Shown: positions 18,192-27,063, counted from the first letter of the stretch. The stretch is DNA of 64,000 nucleotides from SIG299 sp045531955 (GCA_045531955.1 JAZSFC010000011.1:1-64000); one strand, 5' to 3'. The notes: generated from the letters alone by a model not told the origin. A program made the numbers and translations.

Positions 18192-19319
18192 GTGGAAGAA
18201 TCTATTTTACATGGCGGTGAAAAGGAACTTTTAGAATTAAAAAAGACGCTTCAGGAGAAAAACCGGTATAATGCGGTTTTAGATTCTATGGATGCCGCAG
18301 TGGATGAACAAAAATTGAATATTGAAAAACGTAAGGCAGAAATTGAAAAAGAGATGAATTTGGAGGTTATACGCCGCAGGGAAGCGGTGGCTGCTCCGTT
18401 TTATACAGAAATTGCAGCCTGTGAGGCAGAATTGAAAGCAGCTTTGGAGGAACGCTCCAAAAAGCGTATCGAACTGATTGCCCAGATTATGCAGGAAGAA
18501 AATGAAATGTATGAAAAGCGAAAGGAAAACCTGGAAAATCAGAGAAAACTGGTAGGACAGACCGATGGTGTTCCGGGTATATGTACCACCAGACTGTTTC
18601 TTGCGTTTTTTTGCCCGCGGAACGGCAAAGATGCCTTGATTTTGGTGATTGGTTTACTTGTTTTGTTTTTAGTTCTTCCGTTGTCAGTATACTTTGGTGT
18701 TTACGGTGGTAATAACAGATCTATGCTTACTACGATTTATCTTGTATTTATTGTCATTTTCTATACATTGTATCTGCTTATCAACAATTTGGTCAAAGAC
18801 AAGTACTTGATAGGAATCAATAAATTATTAAAAATAATGGAAGATTTGGACAAACTGGATGCAAACAAAAAGAAGCGGGAGAAAGAGTTAGAAAATCTTC
18901 CTGATTCTGCGTTAGACTTAGGAGAGTTTGATGAAGAAGTGAACCGCTTACAGGCGGTTATTGAAGAACTGACAAAGCAGAAAGATCTAGCGGTCATGAA
19001 TTTTGATTCCGACGAACGGTTACATGTTGCAATCGGCCAGGAGGTGCAGGAGAAGTTTAAACCGGAACTGGATCATATGCGGGCTGTCTTGCAGGACAAT
19101 ATAGATTCTTATGAACGGATGCAGGCAGAGTATAATAAATTCCTGGATGACCGAAGAATTGAAGAACGGTACGGAATTTTACTTCAGGCAGAGCCGGATA
19201 TTTTCAGCCAGACGGTCATTGATGAGTTAATTTTCTACATTACCCACAGTGATGCGGAAAATATCAGTAAAGCAATTATTAAGAGAAAGAAAAAACTTGG
19301 ACAACCTATGAGTTTATAA
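18192..19319 (+). CDS. Coiled-coil protein with two central membrane segments
   Basis: 375 residues, not assigned to a named family. A long charged helical N-terminal region (about 10-125) is followed by two hydrophobic segments at about 150-173 and 182-200 (LILVIGLLVLFLVLPLSVYF and TIYLVFIVIFYTLYLLI). A second charged region runs to the end. This is the same plan as the protein at 2-1171. The GTG start follows AGAAAGAAGGA. It lies 27 bp after the GDPD gene and ends at a terminator, so the three genes 16058-19319 form one unit. A scaffold or envelope-stress role is possible but unproven. Confidence 0.75.
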   Translation: MEESILHGGEKELLELKKTLQEKNRYNAVLDSMDAAVDEQKLNIEKRKAEIEKEMNLEVIRRREAVAAPFYTEIAACEAELKAALEERSKKRIELIAQIMQEENEMYEKRKENLENQRKLVGQTDGVPGICTTRLFLAFFCPRNGKDALILVIGLLVLFLVLPLSVYFGVYGGNNRSMLTTIYLVFIVIFYTLYLLINNLVKDKYLIGINKLLKIMEDLDKLDANKKKREKELENLPDSALDLGEFDEEVNRLQAVIEELTKQKDLAVMNFDSDERLHVAIGQEVQEKFKPELDHMRAVLQDNIDSYERMQAEYNKFLDDRRIEERYGILLQAEPDIFSQTVIDELIFYITHSDAENISKAIIKRKKKLGQPMSL

Positions 19320-19322
19320 AAG

Positions 19323-19360
19323 AAAAGGCAGCTGCTTTTGGGCAACTGCCTTGCTTTTTT
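19323..19360 (+). terminator. Terminator, shared by convergent genes
   Basis: AAGGCAG / CTGCCTT stem and loop followed by GCTTTTTT. It lies directly after the coiled-coil gene and abuts the stop codon of the minus-strand SGNH gene. Confidence 0.75.
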
Positions 19361-20036
19361 AATATCCGCGGTTTCCGATTACATAAGCCAACATACTGGC
19401 AATCAGGAAAGCCCCCTCTGCGTTTGGATGAAGCCCGTCTTCCTGATAAATAGCAGAAAGCTTTTCTTCACCGAGCTTTAAAAACTCTTCATGTAAATCT
19501 ACCAGCTGGGTGCCGTTAACCTCCGCCAGATGTTTAATATGCGGAATCAATTGCAACAGGTACTTTTCCTGGTGCTTCCGCCAGATGCAGTTACGCACCG
19601 GAACCGGAGTAACGAGGTAAATCAGAGCATTTGGATTGGCTGATTTTACAGCGTCTATTATGTACTGATAAAAGGTTTCAAACATTGGTTCAAAGGAAAT
19701 CAGATTGTTGTAAGTGTCTTGCCAGTCTTCTGTGTCGTGCATACCGTCCTGGGCATCGTTTGTGCCCAACATGATGATGTAGATATCGCCGGCGAGAGAA
19801 AGCGCTTCGTCGTATTCCGGCTGCAAAACGTATGGCAAGCCAAAGGTGCGTCCGGTATCGTCCTCCATCATGGTGACGCAGCTACAGGTAACACCTTCGT
19901 TGAATACGGCGTAATCTTCACCGAGAAATTCCTGCAAAAGGGATGGATAATAGACGGATGGGTCGTCGCCTAAGCCAAAACCCTCCGTAATACTGTCACC
20001 TATGCAGACTACTCGTAATTTGGTTTCCAGTTCCAT
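19359..20036 (-). CDS. SGNH/GDSL-family hydrolase
   Basis: 225 residues with all blocks of the SGNH fold: GDSITEGFG near residue 13 (nucleophile Ser), a glycine in FNEGVT, GTNDAQ near 92 and DGLHPNAEG near 200 (Asp-His). No signal peptide is seen, so it is an intracellular esterase or lipase-like enzyme, perhaps deacetylating imported sugars. The substrate is not evident. It is transcribed with argG, lying 17 bp downstream of it. Confidence 0.9.
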   Translation of the reverse strand: MELETKLRVVCIGDSITEGFGLGDDPSVYYPSLLQEFLGEDYAVFNEGVTCSCVTMMEDDTGRTFGLPYVLQPEYDEALSLAGDIYIIMLGTNDAQDGMHDTEDWQDTYNNLISFEPMFETFYQYIIDAVKSANPNALIYLVTPVPVRNCIWRKHQEKYLLQLIPHIKHLAEVNGTQLVDLHEEFLKLGEEKLSAIYQEDGLHPNAEGAFLIASMLAYVIGNRGY

Positions 20037-20052
20037 CGTTTACCTCTTTGGT

Positions 20053-21270
20053 TTATTTTTCGTTTTCAGCCATCATCATTGCGCGAACCTTTAAGGAAAG
20101 GCCAAACAGATTGATGAAGCCTTCTGCGTCGTGGTGGTCGTAAAGATCACCGGTTGTGAAGGAAGCAATGCTTTCATTGTATAAGGAGTACTTGGAAGTA
20201 GTTCCCTGATTGATGATGTTGCCCTTATATAATTTAAGCTTAACGTCGCCGGTTACATACTGCTGCGTGGATTCTACGAAAGCCTGGAGAGCTTCGCGGA
20301 GTGGTGTAAACCACTTGCCTTCATAAACGATATCTGCGTACTTGTCACCGATACCCTTCTTGTAAGCAAGAGTGTCACGGTCTAAAATAAGCTCTTCTAA
20401 CTGCTCGTGAGCTGCCATTAAGATGCTTCCGCCAGGAGTTTCATAAACACCGCGGGACTTCATACCAACAACACGGTTTTCTACAATGTCAACAATACCA
20501 ACACCGTGCTTGCCGCCGAGAGCGTTTAATTCCTTTAAAATATCGGAAGCTTTCATAGCCTTGCCGTTTAATGCAACAGGGGCACCCTTTTCAAAGGTAA
20601 GAGTGATGATTTCGCCTTCATCCGGAGCCTTTTCAGGGGAAACACCGAGAACCAGTAAGTGGTCGTAGTTTGGTGCGTTTGCAGGATCTTCCAGTTCAAG
20701 ACCTTCATGGCTGATGTGCCATAAGTTACGGTCGCGGCTGTAACTGTGGCTTGCGTCGAATGGAAGGTCGATACCGTGCTGCTTGCAGTATTCGATTTCG
20801 TCTTCACGGGACTGCATCTTCCAGGTGTCATTGCAACGCCATGGAGCGATAATCTTTAAGTCAGGAGCGAGAGCTTTAATACCAAGTTCGAAACGTACCT
20901 GGTCGTTACCCTTACCGGTAGCACCGTGGCAGATGGCAACTGCGCCTTCCTTACGGGCAATTTCAACTAACTTCTTTGCAATGAGCGGACGGGCCATGGA
21001 AGTACCGAGTAAGTACTTGTTCTCGTAAACGGCACCGGCCTTTACGCAAGGAACTGCATATTCATCAACGAATTCATCTACAACATCAAGGATGTAAAGC
21101 TTTTCTGCACCGGAGTACTTAGCACGTTCTTCAAGACCATCAAGCTCGTTGCCCTGACCAACGTCGATACAGCAGCAAACTACATCATAATCGTAATTTT
21201 CTTTTAACCATGGAATAATGGCGGTAGTATCAAGACCACCGGAGTACGCAAGAATAACTTTTTCTTTCAT
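20053..21270 (-). CDS. argG: Argininosuccinate synthase
   Basis: 405 residues. It joins citrulline and aspartate with ATP in arginine synthesis. The ATP-binding N-type PP-loop is AYSGGLDTTAIIPWL at residues 8-22, and CHGATGKGNDQVRFE is the family signature near residue 115. YSRDRNLWHISHEG follows near 175. Length and motifs fit a functional enzyme. argH is not adjacent, unlike many operons; a GDSL hydrolase follows instead. An ARG-box-like sequence overlaps the likely -10 region upstream. Confidence 0.97.
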   Translation of the reverse strand: MKEKVILAYSGGLDTTAIIPWLKENYDYDVVCCCIDVGQGNELDGLEERAKYSGAEKLYILDVVDEFVDEYAVPCVKAGAVYENKYLLGTSMARPLIAKKLVEIARKEGAVAICHGATGKGNDQVRFELGIKALAPDLKIIAPWRCNDTWKMQSREDEIEYCKQHGIDLPFDASHSYSRDRNLWHISHEGLELEDPANAPNYDHLLVLGVSPEKAPDEGEIITLTFEKGAPVALNGKAMKASDILKELNALGGKHGVGIVDIVENRVVGMKSRGVYETPGGSILMAAHEQLEELILDRDTLAYKKGIGDKYADIVYEGKWFTPLREALQAFVESTQQYVTGDVKLKLYKGNIINQGTTSKYSLYNESIASFTTGDLYDHHDAEGFINLFGLSLKVRAMMMAENEK

Positions 21271-21316
21271 AATTGTTATGCCTCCCTAATTTCCCGTATG
21301 GGTTTTTGATTAAAAA

Positions 21317-21330
21317 TTTATAATTATACA
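21317..21330 (-). promoter_or_regulatory. Possible ARG box and -10 element of argG
   Basis: On the minus strand the site reads TGTATAATTATAAA, close to the ArgR half-site pair TGAATAATTATTCA. It contains TATAAT, 47 bp upstream of the argG ATG. The first 11 bases are identical to a site overlapping the -10 of the argJ transcript (22136-22149). No convincing -35 was found. Confidence 0.4.
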
Positions 21331-21416
21331 TTCAATATACACCACGATGAAAAATTATGCAAGATAGAAGTGAAAAAATATGTAAAAAAATTTTGCGGCC
21401 GTTTTTGGGGTTTTAC

Positions 21417-21445
21417 TTGCATGATAATTCTATTTGAGCTACAAT
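21417..21445 (+). promoter_or_regulatory. Promoter of maf
   Basis: TTGCAT (21417-21422), 17 bp, TACAAT (21440-21445), 44 bp before the maf ATG. Confidence 0.6.
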
Positions 21446-21489
21446 AAAATTTAAGGGTTTATTTTCAGACAGAAAAGAGAGGTTACAGC

Positions 21490-22074
21490 ATGAAATATCA
21501 GGTGATTCTTGCATCCGGTTCTCCAAGAAGAAAGGAACTCTTAGAGTTAATCGGTGTGGAGTTTAAAATTATTACCAGTAATAAGGAAGAAGTAATTACA
21601 AGTACTAATCCGGAGGAAGTAGTAAAAGAGCTTTCCGCGATGAAGGCAGAGGATGTGGCAGCAGGAGTGGAAGGCCCGGCTATTATTCTTGGTGCGGATA
21701 CAGTGGTTGCCCATGGCGGACGGATTCTCGGTAAGCCAAAGGATAAGGCGGATGCGGTAAATATGATTCGTTCTTTTGCGGGAGATGACCACTTCGTCTA
21801 TACCGGCGTGTGTATGATAAGGAAAGAAGCAGACGGTTCGGTTAAAAAGATTTCCTTTGCGGAAGGTACCAAAGTTACGGTATATCCTATGACAGAGGAG
21901 GAAATTGAGCAATACGTGGCTACAAATGAGCCTATGGACAAAGCAGGCGCGTACGCAATTCAGGGTTTATTTGCTCCTTATATTAAAGGAATTGAAGGCG
22001 ATTACTATAATATTGTAGGTTTCCCGATTGCAGGGATTTACCAGCGTTTAAAAGCGGAGGGAATCGACTTATAA
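21490..22074 (+). CDS. maf: Maf family nucleotide pyrophosphatase
   Basis: 194 residues. The start LASGSPRRKELLELIG is the Maf signature with the substrate-binding SxSPRR. GADTVVAHGGRILGKPKD near residue 70 supplies the catalytic Asp, and DKAGAYAIQG near 150 is also diagnostic. The enzyme hydrolyses non-canonical nucleoside triphosphates (dTTP/UTP/m5U type), a house-cleaning role, and is linked to septum formation. GAGAGGTTACAGC precedes the ATG. Confidence 0.95.
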   Translation: MKYQVILASGSPRRKELLELIGVEFKIITSNKEEVITSTNPEEVVKELSAMKAEDVAAGVEGPAIILGADTVVAHGGRILGKPKDKADAVNMIRSFAGDDHFVYTGVCMIRKEADGSVKKISFAEGTKVTVYPMTEEEIEQYVATNEPMDKAGAYAIQGLFAPYIKGIEGDYYNIVGFPIAGIYQRLKAEGIDL

Positions 22075-22114
22075 TTATTATTAGAAATAATTCTAAAAAA
22101 ATTAAAAATAAGTA

Positions 22115-22149
22115 TTGCATAAAATTGCATAAGAATGTATAATTATGAA
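22115..22149 (+). promoter_or_regulatory. Promoter and possible ARG boxes of the argJ operon
   Basis: TTGCAT (22115-22120), 17 bp, TATAAT (22138-22143). The -10 lies inside TGTATAATTATGAA (22136-22149), an ARG-box-like site sharing 11 bases with the argG site. Just upstream, AATTGCAT-type sequence is repeated twice (22114-22130). Overlap of -35 and -10 with operator-like repeats fits repression by ArgR. Confidence 0.5.
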
Positions 22150-22200
22150 AAAATAAAATGGAAGAGAGTTTTTATCGGATAGAAACTAAGGAGGATTCGC

Positions 22201-22650
22201 ATGATTACCTACAGAGTGATGACAATGGAAGACTATGATGGGGTCTATGCCCTGTGGATGACCATTCAGGGCTTCGGCATCCGAAGCATTGACGATTCCA
22301 GGGAGGGTGTGGAAAAGTTTTTAAAGCGCAACCCGACTACCAGCGTGGTAGCATTGGACGGCGAAAAAATCATCGGCAGCATTTTATGCGGTCATGACGG
22401 ACGAAGAGCCTGCTTCTATCATGTATGTGTAGCCGAAAGCTACCGGCAGCAGGGAATCGGTAAAAAGATGGCCGCTTTTGCCCAGGAGGCATTAAAGAAA
22501 GAAGGCATCAATAAGGTGGGGTTGCAGGCGTTTGTTACCAATGAAAAAGGTAACAAGTTTTGGCGAAGCCTTAAGTGGACAGAGCGTACCGATTTAAATT
22601 ATTATGATTTATCTTTAAATGATGACAATATTACTACATTTAATAAGTAG
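22201..22650 (+). CDS. GNAT family N-acetyltransferase, first gene of the arg operon
   Basis: 149 residues. The acetyl-CoA loop is ESYRQQGIGKKMAAFA (about 80-95), followed by a strand with GLQAFVTNEKGNKFWRSL, a complete GNAT core. Its place 50 bp ahead of argJ and behind the ARG-box-like promoter suggests a role in arginine synthesis, perhaps as a short N-acetylglutamate synthase. The sequence resembles generic YpeA-like GNATs, so that function is only an inference. AAGGAGGATTCGC sets the start. Confidence 0.88.
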   Translation: MITYRVMTMEDYDGVYALWMTIQGFGIRSIDDSREGVEKFLKRNPTTSVVALDGEKIIGSILCGHDGRRACFYHVCVAESYRQQGIGKKMAAFAQEALKKEGINKVGLQAFVTNEKGNKFWRSLKWTERTDLNYYDLSLNDDNITTFNK

Positions 22651-22700
22651 TCAGGAAAATATTACATAGTAAAGTCAATAATATAAGGAGGAAATTTCTC

Positions 22701-23930
22701 ATGTTTAAGCAGATAGAAGGCGGTGTAACCGCAGCAAAGGGTTTTATGGCTGCATCTACAGCAGCAGGTATTAAATATAAAGACAGAACCGACATGGCAA
22801 TGGTATATTCCGAAGTGCCATGTACCGTGGCAGGCACTTTTACCACCAACGTGGTTAAGGCAGCACCGGTTTTATGGGATAAAATGATTGCCGATGAAAA
22901 GAAAACGGCCCAGGTAGTAGTAATCAATGCGGGTATTGCCAATGCCTGTACCGGTGAAATCGGTTACAGCTACTGCGAACAAACCGCAAAGGCTGCAGAA
23001 GAAGCATTAAATATTCCTTATGATAATGTATTTGTGGCTTCCACCGGCGTTATCGGAAAGCAGCTTCCAATCGAAAAGATTATGGCAGGTACTAAGGTGC
23101 TGGCAGGTAAGCTTGACGGTTCCATCGAGGCAGGTACCGATGCAGCAAAGGCAATTATGACTACCGATACCAAGAAGAAGGAAATTGCGGTTTCCATGAC
23201 GTTGGGCGGAAAGGAAGTTACCCTTGGCGGTATGTGTAAAGGCTCCGGTATGATACATCCGAATATGTGCACCATGCTTGGCTTTATCACGACCGATGCC
23301 AATATCTCTAAGGAACTACTGGATAAGGCGTTAAAGGAAGACGTTCAGGATACCTATAACATGGTTTCCGTAGATGGTGACACTTCCACCAATGATACCG
23401 TTCTTCTTATGGCAAATGGTTTGGCAGGTAACGAAAAGATTACATCTGCCGATAGTGAAGATTATAAAACTTTTGCGGCAGCGCTTCATTTTGTAAATGA
23501 GTATCTTTCCATGCGAATTGCAGAGGACGGCGAAGGTGCAACCAAGTTATTTACTGCAAAGGTTATCAATGCAAAGACAAAAGCGGCAGCTAAGGTTCTT
23601 GCAAAGTCCGTGATTACTTCCAGCCTTACCAAGGCAGCGGTTTATGGTAATGATGCCAACTGGGGCAGAATTCTTTGTGCTCTTGGTTACTCCGGTGAGC
23701 AGTTCGACCCATACAAGGTAGATATTACCATTACCGACGGAACCGACACCTTAATGCTGGTGGAAAACGGCATGGCAACTGATTATTCCGAAGAATTTGC
23801 AACCAAGATTCTTTCCGGCAAGGAAGTTACCGCAGTTGCAAATATGAAAGACGGCGAAGCAACCGCAACCGCATGGGGCTGTGACCTGACTTATGATTAT
23901 GTAAAGATTAATGCGGATTACCGTTCTTAA
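22701..23930 (+). CDS. argJ: Bifunctional glutamate N-acetyltransferase / amino-acid N-acetyltransferase
   Basis: 409 residues. It recycles acetyl groups from N-acetylornithine to glutamate in the cyclic arginine pathway. The precursor is cleaved autocatalytically before the nucleophilic Thr, here in NMCTMLGFITTDA near residue 192. KGSGMIHPN and VSVDGDTSTNDTV are family signatures, and NDANWGRILCALGYSG appears near the C-terminus. AAGGAGGAAATTTCTC precedes the ATG. It is followed by argB and argD. argC and the ornithine carbamoyltransferase gene are not in this window. Confidence 0.97.
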   Translation: MFKQIEGGVTAAKGFMAASTAAGIKYKDRTDMAMVYSEVPCTVAGTFTTNVVKAAPVLWDKMIADEKKTAQVVVINAGIANACTGEIGYSYCEQTAKAAEEALNIPYDNVFVASTGVIGKQLPIEKIMAGTKVLAGKLDGSIEAGTDAAKAIMTTDTKKKEIAVSMTLGGKEVTLGGMCKGSGMIHPNMCTMLGFITTDANISKELLDKALKEDVQDTYNMVSVDGDTSTNDTVLLMANGLAGNEKITSADSEDYKTFAAALHFVNEYLSMRIAEDGEGATKLFTAKVINAKTKAAAKVLAKSVITSSLTKAAVYGNDANWGRILCALGYSGEQFDPYKVDITITDGTDTLMLVENGMATDYSEEFATKILSGKEVTAVANMKDGEATATAWGCDLTYDYVKINADYRS

Positions 23931-23990
23931 TTTGGAAGGATAACACGCATTCATAATAGGGAGTTAAAAAAGAATAGGAGAGTATAAGTG

Positions 23991-24866
23991 ATGGAAAATA
24001 ATGTACCGGATATGTTAAAAACCCAAGTGTTAATTGAGGCACTGCCATATATCCAGAAGTTCAATAATAAGAAGGTTGTGGTAAAGTACGGCGGAAGTGC
24101 CATGTTAGACCCAAATCTTCAGTTAAATGTTATCCGCGATGTAGCTTTACTTAAGCTGGTTGGCATGAAGCCAATCATTGTACACGGCGGAGGTAAGGAA
24201 ATCAGCAAATGGGTTGGACTGCTTGGCAAGGAGCCTGTATTTGTGGAAGGGCTTCGTGTCACTGATGCTGAAACCATGGAAGTTGCAGAAATGGTGCTGA
24301 ACAAAGTAAACAAGAATCTGGTACAGATGATGGAGCAGATTGGTGTAAAGGCAGTAGGTGTTTGCGGTAAGGACGGTTCTACACTGCATGTTACCAAGAA
24401 ACTGGCAAACGGTCAGGACATCGGTTTTGTCGGAAATATCGATAAGGTGGATACTTCTTTGATTGATACCTTAATTGAACAGGGCTTTGTACCGGTAATT
24501 GCGCCAATCGGTATTGACGATGCTTATCAGTCCTACAACATCAATGCAGATGATGCGGCTTGTGCCATTGCAACTGCAGTAGGTGCGGAAAAGCTTGCTT
24601 TCTTAACTGACATTGAGGGCGTATGCATGGATCCGAAGGATAAGAGCACCTTGATTTCCGAGCTGACTCTTTCTAAGGCTGATGAACTGATTCAGGACGG
24701 TTTTATCGGCGGCGGCATGCTTCCGAAGATTAAGAACTGTATCGACGCCGTTAAGGAAGGCGTTGGCGGTGTACATATTTTAGACGGCAGAATGGAGCAC
24801 AGTCTGTTACTCGAATTCTTTACCGATAAGGGTATCGGAACTGCTATTTACGACGAAAATAAGTAG
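23991..24866 (+). CDS. argB: Acetylglutamate kinase
   Basis: About 291 residues of the amino-acid kinase fold. KKVVVKYGGSAM near residue 25 binds phosphate, IIVHGGGKEISKW near 63 forms the glycine-rich loop, and GGGMLPKIKNCIDAV near 240 is the ATP/Lys site. It phosphorylates N-acetylglutamate, often the arginine-inhibited step. The start is this ATG or the GTG directly before it (23988), both served by AGGAG. It lies 60 bp after argJ. Confidence 0.96.
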   Translation: MENNVPDMLKTQVLIEALPYIQKFNNKKVVVKYGGSAMLDPNLQLNVIRDVALLKLVGMKPIIVHGGGKEISKWVGLLGKEPVFVEGLRVTDAETMEVAEMVLNKVNKNLVQMMEQIGVKAVGVCGKDGSTLHVTKKLANGQDIGFVGNIDKVDTSLIDTLIEQGFVPVIAPIGIDDAYQSYNINADDAACAIATAVGAEKLAFLTDIEGVCMDPKDKSTLISELTLSKADELIQDGFIGGGMLPKIKNCIDAVKEGVGGVHILDGRMEHSLLLEFFTDKGIGTAIYDENK

Positions 24867-24880
24867 GGAATTTTAATATA

Positions 24881-25021
24881 TTATTTTGAGTTACAGTATC
24901 CCTGTCCGCCTGACTCATCCAACTGATGTCCGCCCAGTCCGGAACAAAATGCTTTGTCCGTTCTGTTCGGACAACAGTCGGCTGAGATGTCGGACATTCG
25001 GATACTGTAATTTCAAAATAA
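24881..25021. repeat. 141-bp element with terminal inverted repeats (MITE-like or structured RNA)
   Basis: The ends at 24881-24901 and 25000-25021 are near-perfect inverted repeats of about 21 bp, with one mismatch and one extra base. Inside, a second level pairs TGTCCG with CGGACA. Further matched segments (CTCA/TGAG, ACTG/CAGT, GTCCG/CGGAC, GGAACAAA with TTTGTCC) make the whole element one long imperfect hairpin. It separates argB from argD. It contains no convincing gene. It could be a small non-autonomous transposable element or an RNA structure that tunes expression of argD. I could not identify a clear target-site duplication. Confidence 0.6.
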
Positions 25022-25109
25022 GAATTATAAAATGCTTATATAAAACGAAAAGCTTCTGCCTAAACAGGCGAAAGCTGGTTTGTTCCTAAGAAATAAGGAG
25101 GGAAATGAT

Positions 25110-26291
25110 ATGAATTCGATAGAGTGTAGAAATAGAGCAGAAAACGTACTGATGCACACCTACGGACGTTATCCGGTAGTGCTTGACCACGGCGATGGTG
25201 TTTATCTTTATGACACCGATGGCAAGCAGTATTTGGATTTTTCCGCAGGTATCGGCGTGTTTGCCCTTGGTTATAACAATACAGCATATAACGATGCGTT
25301 AAAGGCGCAGATTGATAAATTATTACATACTTCCAACTATTATTACAACGAGCCTGCCCTGCTGGCAGCAGAGGGCCTTGCCAAGGCTTCCGGCATGGAT
25401 CGTGTATTCTTTACCAATAGTGGTACTGAGGCAGTGGAAGGCGCTATTAAGCTGGCAAGAAAGTATTACTACAAAAAGACCGGCGTGGCAGATAGCGAAA
25501 TTATTGCCATGGACCATTCCTTCCACGGAAGAAGTATGGGTGCCCTTTCGGTCACCGGTACAAAGAAGTACCGCGAGCCGTTTGAACCTTTAATTGGAGG
25601 TGCGGTATTTGCGGAGTTCAATAACTTAGAAGATGTAAAATCAAAGATTAACGATAAAACAGCAGCCATTATTATGGAAACTCTGCAGGGTGAGGGCGGT
25701 ATCCACCCGGCAACCAAGGAGTTTATTGAGGGTGTTGCGGCAATCTGTAAGGAAAAGGATATCGTTCTTATTTTAGATGAAATCCAGTGCGGTATGGGCC
25801 GTTCCGGCAACATGTTCTGCTATCAAAAGTATGGCGTGCAGCCTGACATTGTTACCTGTGCAAAAGCACTTGGCTGCGGTGTACCTGTCGGTGCATTTGC
25901 TGCAACCGAGAAAGTGGCAGCAGCTTTTGAACCGGGTGACCACGGCACCACTTATGGAGGTAATCCGTTTGTATGCGCGGCAGTAGCAAAGGTATTCGAC
26001 CTGTTTGAAGAGCAGAAGGTGCTGGATAATGTAAAAGAAAACGGCGAGTATCTCTACGAAAAGTTAGAAGAGTTTGCCAAGGAAAATGCTTGTGTCAAAG
26101 AGCACAGGGGCTTTGGCTTTATGCAGGGTCTGGAATTTACCATGCCGGTAAAGGACATTGCATCCAAAGCATTAGAGAATGGTCTGATTCTGATTTCTGC
26201 GGGAGCGAATACCATTCGTTTCTTGCCTCCATTGGTAATGCAGAAGGCTCAGATTGATGAGATGATTGAAAAATTGATGAAGTGCTTATAG
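25110..26291 (+). CDS. argD: Acetylornithine aminotransferase
   Basis: 393 residues of the class III PLP aminotransferases. Markers are HTYGRYPVVLDHGDGVYLYD near the start, FFTNSGTEAVEGAIKLAR near residue 100, MDHSFHGRSMGALSVTG near 140 and ILDEIQCGMGRSG near 225. ALGCGVPVGAF near 255 follows the PLP-binding Lys in CAKALG. It converts N-acetylglutamate semialdehyde to N-acetylornithine. The start follows AAGGAGGG. The structured element at 24881-25021 separates it from argB. Confidence 0.96.
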   Translation: MNSIECRNRAENVLMHTYGRYPVVLDHGDGVYLYDTDGKQYLDFSAGIGVFALGYNNTAYNDALKAQIDKLLHTSNYYYNEPALLAAEGLAKASGMDRVFFTNSGTEAVEGAIKLARKYYYKKTGVADSEIIAMDHSFHGRSMGALSVTGTKKYREPFEPLIGGAVFAEFNNLEDVKSKINDKTAAIIMETLQGEGGIHPATKEFIEGVAAICKEKDIVLILDEIQCGMGRSGNMFCYQKYGVQPDIVTCAKALGCGVPVGAFAATEKVAAAFEPGDHGTTYGGNPFVCAAVAKVFDLFEEQKVLDNVKENGEYLYEKLEEFAKENACVKEHRGFGFMQGLEFTMPVKDIASKALENGLILISAGANTIRFLPPLVMQKAQIDEMIEKLMKCL

Positions 26292-26299
26292 TTGATTGA

Positions 26300-26332
26300 G
26301 GGGGGCAGGAGAAATCTTTCCCCCTTGTTTTT
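26300..26332 (+). terminator. Terminator after argD
   Basis: GGGGG and CCCCC arms with an AGGAGAAATCTTTC interior, followed by TTGTTTTT. It ends 15 bp before the next ATG. Confidence 0.65.
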
Positions 26333-26346
26333 AACCGGGAGTCTAT

Positions 26347-27048
26347 ATGAAACTGAAAGTAGCCATCTGTGATGATGAAGAAAAACAAAGAAAATATGTG
26401 CTGGAGCTATTGGGAGCATGGGCAAAGCTGGGACGTCATTTATTGGAAGTAAAGGAATTTCCGAACGCAGAGTCCTTTTTATTCCATTATGAAACCGAAA
26501 AAGATTTTGACATTCTTTTGCTGGACGTGGAAATGGAAAAACTTTCCGGAATTGATTTAGCAAAAGAAGTACGCAAAGATAACAAGGCGGTGCAGATTGT
26601 GTTTATCACCGGATATTATGAGTATTTCAGTGACGGATTTGATGTATCGGCACTGCATTATCTGATAAAGCCGGTGGATGAAAGAAAACTGTATCCGGTG
26701 CTTGACCGTGCAGTAAGCAATTTAAGCTATCGTGAGCGTTCTGTACTGTTGTCAACGGCAGAGGCTGATATCCGGGTGCCTCTGGCAGATATTTTGTATG
26801 TGGAATCTGAAAATGTATATGTGGTGGTACATACGGTAAGCGGAATCTATCGTAGCAGAATTCCGCTATCAAAATTTATATCACAACTGGATGACACCTT
26901 TTATCAGGTACACCGCTCCTTTGTAGTAGGTCTTAAATATGTGAAAAAGGTATCACGTAGTGAAGTGACAATGCTGAACGGAGATGTGGTTCCGATACGC
27001 CGCGGTTCCTATGATGAGGTACATGCGGCATTGATACGACACTTGTAA
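26347..27048 (+). CDS. LytTR-family response regulator
   Basis: 233 residues. The receiver domain has acidic Asp9/Asp10, the phosphoacceptor Asp60 in DILLLDVEME, and a conserved Lys in YLIKPVDERK. The C-terminal LytTR DNA-binding domain (about 130-230) carries DILYVESENVYVVVHT and FYQVHRSFVVGLKYVKKV, typical of AgrA/VirR-type regulators. It is followed after 15 bp by a GHKL kinase and then by two ABC exporter genes. It may therefore control the exporters in response to a peptide or other signal. Confidence 0.93.
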   Translation: MKLKVAICDDEEKQRKYVLELLGAWAKLGRHLLEVKEFPNAESFLFHYETEKDFDILLLDVEMEKLSGIDLAKEVRKDNKAVQIVFITGYYEYFSDGFDVSALHYLIKPVDERKLYPVLDRAVSNLSYRERSVLLSTAEADIRVPLADILYVESENVYVVVHTVSGIYRSRIPLSKFISQLDDTFYQVHRSFVVGLKYVKKVSRSEVTMLNGDVVPIRRGSYDEVHAALIRHL

Positions 27049-27063
27049 TTACTGAGGTGACAT

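Noticed and set aside
24886..25089. A 67-residue reading frame across the inverted-repeat element
   Set aside because: It follows the palindrome, has odd composition (many Cys and Arg) and no ribosome site.
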